Assembly (NCBI GenBank): GCA_963707835.1
Contig: CAVPRI010000002.1
Span: 1,612,001 to 1,676,000 of the forward strand
DNA: 64,000 bases
Source of the DNA: Bog-473 sp963707835
GTDB lineage: Bacteria > Actinomycetota > Acidimicrobiia > Acidimicrobiales > RAAP-2
Reading direction: 5' to 3'
Shown here one piece after another: positions 1 through 7,975 of the stretch (the first letter of the stretch is position 1; every line of letters starts with the position of its first letter). The notes below the pieces were generated by a model. The model worked only from the letters and a program-made list of their open reading frames with translations, was not told the origin of the DNA and searched no databases. The position numbers were made by a program, and so were the translations under genes.

Positions 1-2
1 CC

Positions 3-347
3 GAGTTCAACTTCAGCCGTTACGCCAGTCCCGGCTACTCCACGCAGTTTGATCTCAACGTGCTGCACAACGGCGTGTACCGGGGCCAGTGCACCCAGCT
101 GTGCGGCCTGTACCACTCGCTGATGTTCTTCAACGTCCGGTCGGTCTCCCCGTCGGACTACCAGACCTGGCTGCGGGTGACCGGTGCATTCCAACGGGCC
201 CACCCGTCCTCGATCGGGCAGCTGCCCGCCACGGTGCACGCCAACGCCAACGGGACCGCCGGGCCCGGCTACACGGGGACGTCCGGCAACACGGGCAATT
301 CCGGTGCCAGTCTCGGCAACTCAGGAGGTGCGATCTACGGTGACTGA
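3..347 (+). CDS. ctaC: Cytochrome c oxidase subunit II, C-terminal part (5' truncated by window edge)
   Basis: This is the end of the periplasmic CuA-bearing subunit, which takes electrons from cytochrome c for the aa3 oxidase. The visible 114 residues include the CuA signature GQCTQLCGLYHSLM, with both cysteines, the histidine and the methionine in the expected spacing. After the cupredoxin fold comes an unusual tail of about 40 residues rich in Gly, Asn and Ser, ending GGAIYGD. The stop codon overlaps the GTG start of ctaD, so the two are translationally coupled. Identification is secure; the N-terminus, signal sequence and membrane helices lie outside the window. Confidence 0.95.
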   Translation, partial: EFNFSRYASPGYSTQFDLNVLHNGVYRGQCTQLCGLYHSLMFFNVRSVSPSDYQTWLRVTGAFQRAHPSSIGQLPATVHANANGTAGPGYTGTSGNTGNSGASLGNSGGAIYGD

Positions 348-2136
348 CGTCATCGCTCCGCCAACCAGCCACGAGGGCACTGCGCTCGAGCTGCCGCCGC
401 AGGTCCCGGGCGAGGGCCACGGTGACCACGGGGGTGCCCACGCGGACCACGGCCCGACCGGCATCCTCAAGTGGCTGACCACCACGGACCACAAGGTCAT
501 CGGCCTGAGCTACATGATCACGGCCATCGTGATCTTCTACATCTCGGGCCTCATGGCCCTCGTCATGCGGCTGCAGCTGGCCTCGCCGCACTCGTCGCTG
601 CTCAGCTTCGGTCAGTTCAACGCGCTGTTCACCATGCACGGCAGCCTGATGCTGTACCTCTTCGCCGGCCCCTTCGCCTTCGGTGGCCTGGCCAACTTCG
701 TGGTACCGCTGCAGATCGGCGCCCCCGACATGGCCTTCCCGCGCCTCAACGCCCTGAGCTACTGGCTGTACCTGACCGGCTCGATCACCATGCTCATGGG
801 CTTCCTGGTGGCCGGCGGTGCCGCCCAATTCGGTTGGGTGGCCTACCCACCGCTCTCGAGCGCCACCAGCTCGCCCGGGGCGGGACCCGACGTCTGGCTC
901 ATGGCCCTGGCGCTGACCGGGTTCTCCGCCATCTTCACCGGCGTGAACCTGTGCGCCACCATCTTCTACCTGCGCGCTCCGGGCATGACCATGTTCCGCA
1001 TGCCGATCTTCACCTGGAACATGCTGGTCACCGGGATCCTGATCCTGATCGCCTTCCCGGTGCTCACCGCCGCGGTGATCATGCTCTTCTGCGACCGCCA
1101 CTTCAACACACACATCTACACGGCGATCGGCTGTCATCTCCAGAGTGGGCTGCCCATGCGAAGTTGTGGCTCACCGCTGCTGTGGCAGAACCTCTTCTGG
1201 TTCTTCGGCCATCCCGAGGTCTACATCCTGGCCCTGCCCTTCTTCGGCATCGTGACCGAGATCCTGCCCGTGTTCTCACGCAAGCCGGTCTTCGGCTACA
1301 AGGGCATGGTCTTCGCCACCATGGCCATCGCCGCCCTCTCGACGGGGGTGTGGGCCCACCACATGTTCACCACCGGCGCCGTGCTGCTCCCGTTCTTCTC
1401 GTTCCTGAGCCTGCTCATCGCCGTGCCCACCGGGATCAAGTTCTTCAACTGGATCGGCACCATGTGGCACGGCCAGCTGCGTTTCACCACACCCATGTTG
1501 TTCTCGGTGGGCTTCCTCTTCGCGTTCTTGATGGGCGGGGTGACCGGCATCATGCTGGCCTCACCGCCCATCGACTTCGCGGTCCACGACACCTACTTCG
1601 TGGTGGCCCACTTCCATCAGGTCCTCTTCGGGACAGCTGTCTTCGCCGGCTTCGCCGGCCTGTACTACTGGTACCCCAAGATGTTCGGGCGGATGCTGCG
1701 CGAGAGCCTGGGCAAGTGGCACTTCTGGCTGATGTTCATCGGGTTCTGGCTCACCTTCATGCCCCAGTACGTGGTCGGTCTCCTCGGCATGCCGCGACGG
1801 GTGGCCAGCTACCCGTCCAACCTCGGGTGGCAGAGCTACAACATCGCCTCGACCGTCGGGGCGTTCATCATCGGGGCGTCGTTCGTCTTCCTGCTGGTCA
1901 ACTTCTTCGTCTCGTGGCGCAAGCCGATCCCCGCCGGCAACAATCCATGGGACGCCCACACACTCGAGTGGTTCACCACGTCCCCGCCACCCCACCACAA
2001 CTACACGCACCTCCCGCCGATTCGCTCGGAACGGCCCACGTGGGACTTCAACCACCCCGACGCCCTCACGCTGCCGCACGGCAAGGGGGCGCACACCAAC
2101 GGCAAGGCGAAGGAGAAGGTTGAGGTAGGCGCATGA
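340..2136 (+). CDS. ctaD: Cytochrome c oxidase subunit I
   Basis: Catalytic subunit of the aa3-type heme-copper oxidase: a membrane protein that reduces O2 at the heme a3/CuB centre and pumps protons. The GTG start at 340 is chosen because it follows AGGAGG at 323-328 and overlaps the ctaC stop. It gives 598 residues, a little longer than usual because of a His/Gly-rich N-terminus. Diagnostic motifs are FGHPEVYILALP near residue 290 (CuB His and the cross-linked Tyr region), WAHHMFTTG near 338 (CuB His pair) and VHDTYFVVAHFH near 415 (heme ligands). Between DRHFNTH and the FGHPEVY helix there is an atypical Cys-containing stretch (about 1118-1170), listed as a finding. The gene ends in ATGA shared with ctaF. 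Confidence 0.97.
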   Translation: MTDVIAPPTSHEGTALELPPQVPGEGHGDHGGAHADHGPTGILKWLTTTDHKVIGLSYMITAIVIFYISGLMALVMRLQLASPHSSLLSFGQFNALFTMHGSLMLYLFAGPFAFGGLANFVVPLQIGAPDMAFPRLNALSYWLYLTGSITMLMGFLVAGGAAQFGWVAYPPLSSATSSPGAGPDVWLMALALTGFSAIFTGVNLCATIFYLRAPGMTMFRMPIFTWNMLVTGILILIAFPVLTAAVIMLFCDRHFNTHIYTAIGCHLQSGLPMRSCGSPLLWQNLFWFFGHPEVYILALPFFGIVTEILPVFSRKPVFGYKGMVFATMAIAALSTGVWAHHMFTTGAVLLPFFSFLSLLIAVPTGIKFFNWIGTMWHGQLRFTTPMLFSVGFLFAFLMGGVTGIMLASPPIDFAVHDTYFVVAHFHQVLFGTAVFAGFAGLYYWYPKMFGRMLRESLGKWHFWLMFIGFWLTFMPQYVVGLLGMPRRVASYPSNLGWQSYNIASTVGAFIIGASFVFLLVNFFVSWRKPIPAGNNPWDAHTLEWFTTSPPPHHNYTHLPPIRSERPTWDFNHPDALTLPHGKGAHTNGKAKEKVEVGA

Positions 2137-2567
2137 AGGTCGAGTCCCTCTTCCTGCTGTTCCTGGGCTTCTTCTTCGGGGTGGTGGGCCTGGTCTACTG
2201 GTTCTGGAGCTACGAGGACGGCGGCGGCATGATGCTGCTCGGTGCCACCCTGCTCGGCTTCCTCCCGGGCCTCTACTACTTCTTCTGGCACAAGAGGTTC
2301 CACGGCCGCAAGTACTTCTTCTGGGGTGAGGTTCCCGCACCGGGCGACCGGCCCTCGGACCGCGAGGACGCCGAACTGGCCGATGGCGCCGGCACGGTCG
2401 ACTCCTTCCCCGGATCGTCCATCTGGCCGTTCGTGATGGGAATGGGCGCGTTCATGACGGTGTTGGCCCTCGTCTTCGGCATCTGGCTCATCTTCCTCGG
2501 GGTCCCGCTCATCCTGACCGCGCTCACGGGCGTCACCGCCGAGAGCCGCCGCGGGGGCACCATCTGA
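2133..2567 (+). CDS. ctaF: Cytochrome c oxidase subunit IV (actinobacterial type)
   Basis: Small membrane subunit of the actinobacterial aa3 oxidase, 144 residues. It has two hydrophobic hairpins, residues about 5-50 and 90-130, separated by an acidic cytoplasmic loop. The N-terminus MKVESLFLLFLGFFFGVVG and the WFWSYEDGGG turn are typical of the CtaF family, which packs against subunit I. The ATG sits in an ATGA overlap with ctaD, so it is in the same transcript. It contributes no redox centre, and a structural or assembly role is inferred from family knowledge. Confidence 0.93.
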   Translation: MKVESLFLLFLGFFFGVVGLVYWFWSYEDGGGMMLLGATLLGFLPGLYYFFWHKRFHGRKYFFWGEVPAPGDRPSDREDAELADGAGTVDSFPGSSIWPFVMGMGAFMTVLALVFGIWLIFLGVPLILTALTGVTAESRRGGTI

Positions 2568-2650
2568 GCAGCGGGAGGTCTGCGCCCGGGCCTCCTCTCG
2601 GGCTGCCCACGGGTCATCGGCTCTCCGGGGCGCTGGTCGCCCTCATCGCG

Positions 2651-3793
2651 GTGGCCACGGGCGCCGTGGTGGCCAACTTGTACTACGCGCAGCCGGTGCT
2701 GCACCAGGTCTCCCGCTCCTTCGGCAGCGGGCCCGGCGCCACATCCTCGGTCATCACGGCCGGCCAGATCGGCTACGCGGTCGGTCTGCTCTTGATCGTC
2801 CCGCTGGGTGACCTCCACCCCCGCCGAACGCTGGTCACCATCCTCTTCGGCGTCGCCACCGTCTCGCTGGTGGGCTGTGCCCTGGCTCCGAGCCTGGGGA
2901 TCTTCGCCGTCGCCTCGGTGGCCCTCGGGGCCTCCTCGGTGGCCGGTCAGGTGATGATCCCCTTCGCCGCCGACCTGGCGCCCGAGGCGCGGCGCGGCCG
3001 GGTGGTCGCCCGCATCATGACCGGCCTGCTCGCCGGGATCCTCCTGGCCAGGACGGTCTCGGGCCTCGTCGCCCAGCTGGCAGGGTGGCGGGCCATCTAC
3101 TGGCTCTCGGCGGCTCTCATGGTGCTCTTTGCCGCTCTCCTGTGGCGAGCCCTGCCCCACGAGAACCCGCGCCCGCACCAGCGCTACGTCCACCTGGTGG
3201 CCTCCTCCCTGCGGATGCTCGCCGGCGAGCCCGTGCTCCGGCGACGGGCCTGGCACGGTGCCTGCGCCTTCGCCGCCTTCAGCGTGCTGTGGACCACCCT
3301 GGCCTTCCTCCTCTCGAGCAGCCCCTACCGGTACTCCAACGCGGTGATCGGCCTGTTCGGTCTGGTCGGGGCCGCCGGCATCGCGGCGGCCAACCTGGCC
3401 GGAAAGCTGGCCGACACGGCCCGGTCGACGGCCACCACCGTCGTCGCCGGGGTGTTGCTCGCCGGCTCCTTCGCCCTGCTCTGGGCCGGTCGCACCTCCC
3501 TGGCCGCCCTCATCGCCGGCATCGTGGTCCTCGACGTCGGCACGCAGGGGATGCAGATCACCAATCAGGCCGTGATCTACGCTCTCCGTCCCGACGCCCG
3601 CAGCCGGATCAACAGCGCCTACATGGTCTGCTACTTCGTGGGCGGGGCCGTCGGCTCCGTCAGCGCCGGAGCACTGTACGGCTCGCACGGCTGGGGCGGT
3701 GTGTGCCTGCTCGGCCTGGGCTTCGGCGCCCTCTCGCTGGCCCTCTCGGCGGCTGACCGGTTCCGTCCGGGGAAGGGACTGATGGTTCGGTGA
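2651..3793 (+). CDS. MFS transporter
   Basis: Twelve-helix major facilitator superfamily protein, about 380 residues. The loop after helix 2 reads GDLHPRRTLVTILFG, a degenerate form of the MFS signature (normally GxLaDRxGrR). Helix 1 contains ANLYYAQPVL, typical of the YnfM/arabinose-efflux-like group. The only in-frame ATG/GTG is GTG 2651, but the frame is open upstream (…LPTGHRLSGALVALIAVA) and helix 1 would be more complete with a start near 2600, so the true start is uncertain. It lies 83 nt after ctaF and overlaps the following hydrolase gene by 4 nt. The substrate cannot be predicted; the hydrolase partner suggests export or use of a small organic compound. Confidence 0.85.
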   Translation: MATGAVVANLYYAQPVLHQVSRSFGSGPGATSSVITAGQIGYAVGLLLIVPLGDLHPRRTLVTILFGVATVSLVGCALAPSLGIFAVASVALGASSVAGQVMIPFAADLAPEARRGRVVARIMTGLLAGILLARTVSGLVAQLAGWRAIYWLSAALMVLFAALLWRALPHENPRPHQRYVHLVASSLRMLAGEPVLRRRAWHGACAFAAFSVLWTTLAFLLSSSPYRYSNAVIGLFGLVGAAGIAAANLAGKLADTARSTATTVVAGVLLAGSFALLWAGRTSLAALIAGIVVLDVGTQGMQITNQAVIYALRPDARSRINSAYMVCYFVGGAVGSVSAGALYGSHGWGGVCLLGLGFGALSLALSAADRFRPGKGLMVR

Positions 3794-4521
3794 GGTTCGT
3801 GGAGAAATTCGCCCGGCACGGCGATGTGCGTATCCGCTATCTCGACGCCGGGGTGCCCGGTGCGGTCGGCCACCCCACGATCTTCGTCCCCGGGGTGGTC
3901 GACACCGCCGACGAGTACACCGAGGCGCTGGTCGGGTTCTCCCATCGCCGGATCCTCGTGGTCGAGCCGCGCGGCCGCGGCGGGAGCGACGCCCCCCGCC
4001 GCGGCTACTCCGTCAAGGACCAAGCCGGGGACGTGCAGGCCGTCATCGAGTCCGAGGGCATCGAGCAGTTCCACCTCATGGCCTTCTCGCGGGGAACCAC
4101 GACGGCGCTGGTGGTGGCATTCGGTGCGCCCCACCGCGTGCTCTCCGTGGCCATCGGCGATTACCTCCCGGTCGAGGTTGCCCTTCCCCCGGGGTTCGCC
4201 GAGGGGCTGTGGACCTCGAGCTGGCGTGGCCGCGCCAACGCCGATCGGGTCCAACGACACGTCCTCGAGGGTCTCGAGGCTGACTCGAGACCACGCACCT
4301 TCTGGGACGAGCTGGCCGCTCTGGGCGTTCCGGTGCTCCTCGCCATGGGTGGAGCCGGGGGCTTCGTGGACCGGTCCACCGCCGCCCGCTACCAGAGCAC
4401 CGTCCCCGGGGCCGAGGTGGTGACCATCCCCGGATCGGACCACGATCTGTTCCGGCCCTCGCGGACCGCCTATCCCGACGCCGTGCTCGAGTTCGTGGCG
4501 CGCCGGCTCCCGGGAACCTGA
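3790..4521 (+). CDS. Alpha/beta-fold hydrolase
   Basis: Serine hydrolase of the alpha/beta superfamily, 243 residues, likely cytoplasmic since no signal peptide is seen. The nucleophile elbow is MAFSRGTT (Ser flanked by Phe and Arg-Gly, near residue 99). An oxyanion/HG-like element lies near residues 33-38 (FVPGVVD), and the catalytic His candidate is in GSDHDLFRP near residue 218. PRGRGGSD near residue 60 matches the conserved D/RGxGxSD strand of this fold. The GTG start overlaps the preceding MFS stop (GTGA), indicating translational coupling. The substrate is unknown; an esterase or C-C hydrolase acting on the transporter's substrate is possible but speculative. Confidence 0.85.
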   Translation: MRFVEKFARHGDVRIRYLDAGVPGAVGHPTIFVPGVVDTADEYTEALVGFSHRRILVVEPRGRGGSDAPRRGYSVKDQAGDVQAVIESEGIEQFHLMAFSRGTTTALVVAFGAPHRVLSVAIGDYLPVEVALPPGFAEGLWTSSWRGRANADRVQRHVLEGLEADSRPRTFWDELAALGVPVLLAMGGAGGFVDRSTAARYQSTVPGAEVVTIPGSDHDLFRPSRTAYPDAVLEFVARRLPGT

Positions 4522-4539
4522 GCCGGCCGGTTGGCTCAG
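4518..4539. terminator. Hairpin between convergent genes
   Basis: The inverted repeat CTGAGCC / GGCTCAG (4518-4524 and 4533-4539) encloses an 8-nt loop exactly where the plus-strand hydrolase and the minus-strand molybdenum hydroxylase converge. No T-run follows on either strand, so this is a plausible but unproven bidirectional terminator. Confidence 0.45.
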
Positions 4540-6863
4540 CCCGCCGCTTCGATCAGCTCAACGATCTCCGCTGGACCGAGCGGCTGGTTGCGCACCTGTG
4601 CCCCCAGCGGGCGCAGTGCATCGGCCACGGCGTTGATGACGCACGGCGGAGAGCTGATGGCACCACCCTCGCCGAGGCCCTTGTGGCCACCGGGGTTCGA
4701 CAGCGCCGGCGTCTCGATGTGCGCGTACTCGATGTCGGGCACCTCGGCCGCCGTCGGGAGCAGATAGTCCATGAACGTGGTGGCCAGCGGGTTGCCTTCC
4801 TCGTCGTACTTGAGGTTCTCGTAGAGCACTCCCCCGATCCCCTGCACGACTCCTCCGGCGATCTGCCCCTCGACCACGTTCGGGTTGATCATGACGCCAC
4901 AGTCCTCGCTGACCACGTAGCGCAGGATGCTCACGGCTCCGGTCGCCGGGTCGATCTCCAGCAGGCACATGTGGCACGAGTTCGCCCAGGTCGTGAAGGT
5001 GCTCGGGCTGAACCGGCTCTGGGCCTCCAGACCCGGCGGGACGCCTTCGGGCAGCGATCCCGGACTGGTGTAGGCCAGGGCGGCCACCTCGGGCAGCGAC
5101 ATGCCTCGGGTGGGCGTTCCCGCCACCTGCACCCGTCCGTCGACCACCTCGAGGTCCTCGGGCGACGCCTCGAGCTGCTGGGCGACGATGGCCAGCATGC
5201 GCGTCTTGAGCTCGGCACAGGCCTGCCGGGCGGCCGTCATGGGGATCATGCTCCGGCTGCCGCCGGTCCCCGGACCGATCGGCGTCGCCGCGGTGTCGCC
5301 GCCTTGGATCACCCGCACGTCGTCGATGCCGATGCCCAACTCGTCCGCCACGACCTGGGCGATGGTGGTCTCGTAGCTCTGTCCGTGGCTGGCCGTGGTG
5401 GCGTACACGTCGACCCCACCGTTTCGCCCGATGCGCACCGTCGCCGCGTCTGTGCTCATCCAGCCGAACGCCATGGCGGTCGGCTCGGTGACCAGGCTGA
5501 TGCCGATGCCGATCAGGCGGCCCTCGGCCCGCCAGGCCTTCTGCTGCTCGCGCAGCTCGTCGTAGCCGATGACCTCGGCAGCCTGCTCGAGCGTGTCGGC
5601 CGCGGTCATCTGGTCGTAGGGCACGCCGGTGGCCATGGTGTAGGGCAGCTCGTCGGTCTTGATGACGTTGCGTCGCCGGAACTCGAGCGGGTCCAGACCG
5701 AGACGGGCGGCCACGCAGTCCATCATCTGCTCGCGCGCGACGGACTCGTACATCCAGGGGCCCCGGTACGACCCGCGCCCCATCAGGTTGGTGTGGATGG
5801 CCTCGGCACTGGCGGCGAACGCCGGCACCCGATACGGACCCGGGAAGATCATCGTGCCCAGGATGGCGGCGGTCGACATGGCCGCCGGGTACGCCCCCAT
5901 GCTCTCCACGAGGTGCGCCTTCTCGGCCAGGATTATCCCGTTCTCGTCGGTGGCCACCGTGACGGTGGCCGCATCCTCGCGGGGGTGCTCGTCGGCCATG
6001 AGGTTCTCGCGGCGATCCTGGATCCACTTGACCGGGCGGCCCAGCTTGTAGCTGGCCAGCACCACGCAGAGATCCTCGTTGCGCGGGTTCATCTTGAGGC
6101 CGAAAGAGCCGCCGACGTCGGGCATGATCACCCTCACCTGCGAGTCGTCGAGGCCGAGGGCGCGCGAGAAGTAGCTGCGGGAGCCGTGGGGCCCCTGCGT
6201 CGAGTGCCAGATGGTGAGCTCCTTGCGGAACGGGTCCCAGCTGGCCACGATGCCCCGCGTCTCCATGGGCACGGTCAGGTAGCGATGCTGGCGGAAGGTC
6301 TCGGTGACCACGACCGGTGCCGACCCGATCGCCTCCTCGAGCGTGGGGTTGTCCGGGGCCGGCATGGCCGACATGAGGTTGGACTCCGTCCCGGCATGGA
6401 CCAGCGGCGCCCCCTCGGCCAGCGCCGCGGTGTAGTCCACCACGGCCTGCTCGGGCTCGATGTCGACCACGATCGCCTCGGTGGCGTCTTCCGCGATGTA
6501 GCGCGAGTCGGCCACCACCATGGCGATGGCCTCGCCGACGCACGAGACGTTGCCCTCGGCCAGGATCCGCCATGGACGCGTCGCGTGGGCCTCGTCGTCC
6601 ACCAGGTGGTCCTTGACCATCGGCGCGAGGTCCTCGGCCAGGTAGACGGCGTGGACGCCGGGGGTGGCCTTGGCCTCCTCGGTGTCGATCGAGAGGATCC
6701 GGCCGCGGGCGATGTCGCTGCGGACGAAGGCCACGTGGAGCGTCCCGGGCACGACGACGTCGTCGACGTACTGGCCGTGGCCGCTCAGGAAACGGGCGTC
6801 CTCCTTGCGGGCGACCCGTTGACCGACGAAGCGGGCGCCCGGCTTTGCCGGCGCGACCGTCAT
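4536..6863 (-). CDS. Molybdopterin-binding large subunit, xanthine dehydrogenase/CO dehydrogenase family
   Basis: Large catalytic subunit of a molybdenum hydroxylase (CoxL/XdhB-like), 775 residues. The N-terminal ARKEDARFLSGHGQYVDD is the usual start of this family. Other matches are GSFGLKMNPRNED near residue 253 for the cofactor domain, GTGGSRSMIPMTAA near residue 538, and the catalytic-Glu motif GLGEGGAISSPP near residue 730. At the position of the form I CO dehydrogenase loop AYRCSFR it reads GRGSYRGPWMYE, so it is not a form I CO dehydrogenase. Genes for the FAD (medium) and 2Fe-2S (small) subunits are absent on both sides, which is odd for this family. ATG 6863 follows GGGGGTGA. A hydroxylating role on an aromatic or aldehyde substrate, serving the neighbouring catabolic genes, is inferred. 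Confidence 0.9.
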   Translation of the reverse strand: MTVAPAKPGARFVGQRVARKEDARFLSGHGQYVDDVVVPGTLHVAFVRSDIARGRILSIDTEEAKATPGVHAVYLAEDLAPMVKDHLVDDEAHATRPWRILAEGNVSCVGEAIAMVVADSRYIAEDATEAIVVDIEPEQAVVDYTAALAEGAPLVHAGTESNLMSAMPAPDNPTLEEAIGSAPVVVTETFRQHRYLTVPMETRGIVASWDPFRKELTIWHSTQGPHGSRSYFSRALGLDDSQVRVIMPDVGGSFGLKMNPRNEDLCVVLASYKLGRPVKWIQDRRENLMADEHPREDAATVTVATDENGIILAEKAHLVESMGAYPAAMSTAAILGTMIFPGPYRVPAFAASAEAIHTNLMGRGSYRGPWMYESVAREQMMDCVAARLGLDPLEFRRRNVIKTDELPYTMATGVPYDQMTAADTLEQAAEVIGYDELREQQKAWRAEGRLIGIGISLVTEPTAMAFGWMSTDAATVRIGRNGGVDVYATTASHGQSYETTIAQVVADELGIGIDDVRVIQGGDTAATPIGPGTGGSRSMIPMTAARQACAELKTRMLAIVAQQLEASPEDLEVVDGRVQVAGTPTRGMSLPEVAALAYTSPGSLPEGVPPGLEAQSRFSPSTFTTWANSCHMCLLEIDPATGAVSILRYVVSEDCGVMINPNVVEGQIAGGVVQGIGGVLYENLKYDEEGNPLATTFMDYLLPTAAEVPDIEYAHIETPALSNPGGHKGLGEGGAISSPPCVINAVADALRPLGAQVRNQPLGPAEIVELIEAAG

Positions 6864-6877
6864 GGCGTCACCCCCGC

Positions 6878-6937
6878 GCCACCGAAGACTCTGCCACCGA
6901 AGACTGTGCCACCGAAGACTGTGCCACCGAATGCCGT
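6878..6937. repeat. 15-bp tandem repeat, four copies
   Basis: Four head-to-tail copies of a 15-bp unit, GCCACCGAAGACTGT in plus orientation, lie just upstream of the molybdenum hydroxylase start. The second and third copies are identical, the first differs at one base and the fourth diverges in its last six or seven bases. The array lies 14 nt from the minus-strand ATG, in its likely leader. The period is a multiple of three, so it stays open in all frames, but no start or SD signal supports translation. Confidence 0.85.
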
Positions 6938-7038
6938 GGCGTCGATGGCCCGTTGGGCGACTGCCCTGGTCATGCGTTGCCTCCCCTCGCCGTCCCGCAC
7001 GTGTGGATCACGAACCGGCCCAGCATACCGAGGCCGCC

Positions 7039-7878
7039 TCAGGACGGCGTGGGGGCGTCGGCTGGGCGGCGGTACTGCCCGATCGAGGCGAGAGTGCCCC
7101 CGTCGACCGGGAGGTTGATCGAGGTCACGTGCAGCGACTCGTCACAGGAGAAGAAGAGCACGGCGTAGGCCACGTCCCAGGCCGTCCCCATCCGGCCCAG
7201 CGGGGTCATCTCGCGGCCCATGTTGATCAGGTCCTGCTCGTCCTTCACGTGGCCGGCCGCCACCAGACTGGCCGTCGAGTGCTGCGTGGCCACCCACGAT
7301 GGGAGGACCGAGTTGCACCGGATGCCCCAGGGGGCATAGGTCACGGCCAGCTTGTGGGTGAGCTCGTCCACCCCGGCCTTGGACAGCCCGTAGGCGAAGA
7401 ACGTGCCACCGGCCGTGCGCGAGCCAGCCGAGGAGGTGTTGACGATCGTCCCTCCCCCCTGCTCTTGCATGATGGGGATGACCGCACGCGACGTGAGCCA
7501 CATGGCCCGGAAGTTCACGTCCATGATCCGGCCCCAGGCCTCGACGTCGAGGTCCAGCGGGTCGGAGTCTCCCGCCTCGGTGGCCACGTTGTTGAACAGG
7601 GCGTCGATCCGGCCCATGATCCCGTGGGCCTCGTGGATCAGTCGCCCACAATCGTCCGCGTTGCCCACGTCGGCCGTGATCGCGTGGGCGGTTCCACCGA
7701 TGGCCGCGATGTGCTTGACCGTCTCCTCGGCGTTCTCGGCCACCCGGTCGACCACGCACACCTCGGCGCCCTCACGGGCGAACAGCTCGGCCACGGCGCG
7801 CCCGATGCCGACGAATTGGCTCGGAACCTGACCGCCCCCGACGACGACCGCCTTCTTTCCCTCCATGCGACCCGGCAC
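7039..7878 (-). CDS. Short-chain dehydrogenase/reductase (SDR) 1
   Basis: NAD(P)-dependent oxidoreductase of the classical SDR fold, 279 residues. The cofactor loop is extended (VVVGGGQVPSQFVGIGRA) relative to the common TGxxxGxG, a variant seen in a known SDR subgroup. The catalytic region shows FNNVA, VNTSSAG and the Tyr-x3-Lys in YGLSKAG. GTG 7878 is preferred because GGAAGG sits 7 nt upstream; ATG 7866 is the alternative and gives the more usual N-terminus MEGKKAV. The gene is last in a minus-strand series with two amidohydrolases and a further SDR, 97 nt after the second amidohydrolase, and likely oxidises or reduces a pathway intermediate. The substrate is unknown. Confidence 0.88.
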   Translation of the reverse strand: MPGRMEGKKAVVVGGGQVPSQFVGIGRAVAELFAREGAEVCVVDRVAENAEETVKHIAAIGGTAHAITADVGNADDCGRLIHEAHGIMGRIDALFNNVATEAGDSDPLDLDVEAWGRIMDVNFRAMWLTSRAVIPIMQEQGGGTIVNTSSAGSRTAGGTFFAYGLSKAGVDELTHKLAVTYAPWGIRCNSVLPSWVATQHSTASLVAAGHVKDEQDLINMGREMTPLGRMGTAWDVAYAVLFFSCDESLHVTSINLPVDGGTLASIGQYRRPADAPTPS

Positions 7879-7975
7879 TTGACATCCTTCCCTCGGACAA
7901 CACGACGCGATGCGCGGGTCACCCCGGCAGACAGACGGCGGAGCCCCGTGCGGGCAGATGATAGAGGGCCGAGCC

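Noticed and set aside
4536..6863. Form I aerobic carbon monoxide dehydrogenase (coxL)
   Set aside because: The active-site loop lacks the AYRCSFR signature, and the coxM and coxS genes are not adjacent.
4683..7118. Very long open frame (811 codons) on the plus strand opposite the molybdenum hydroxylase
   Set aside because: It lies antisense to a gene with clear family motifs, has the Arg/His/Gly-rich composition of GC-bias shadows and no recognisable domain.
6845..7168. Plus-strand frame encoding ATEDC pentapeptide repeats
   Set aside because: It is explained by the 15-bp tandem DNA repeat; the remainder is antisense to SDR 1 and no start signal supports it.
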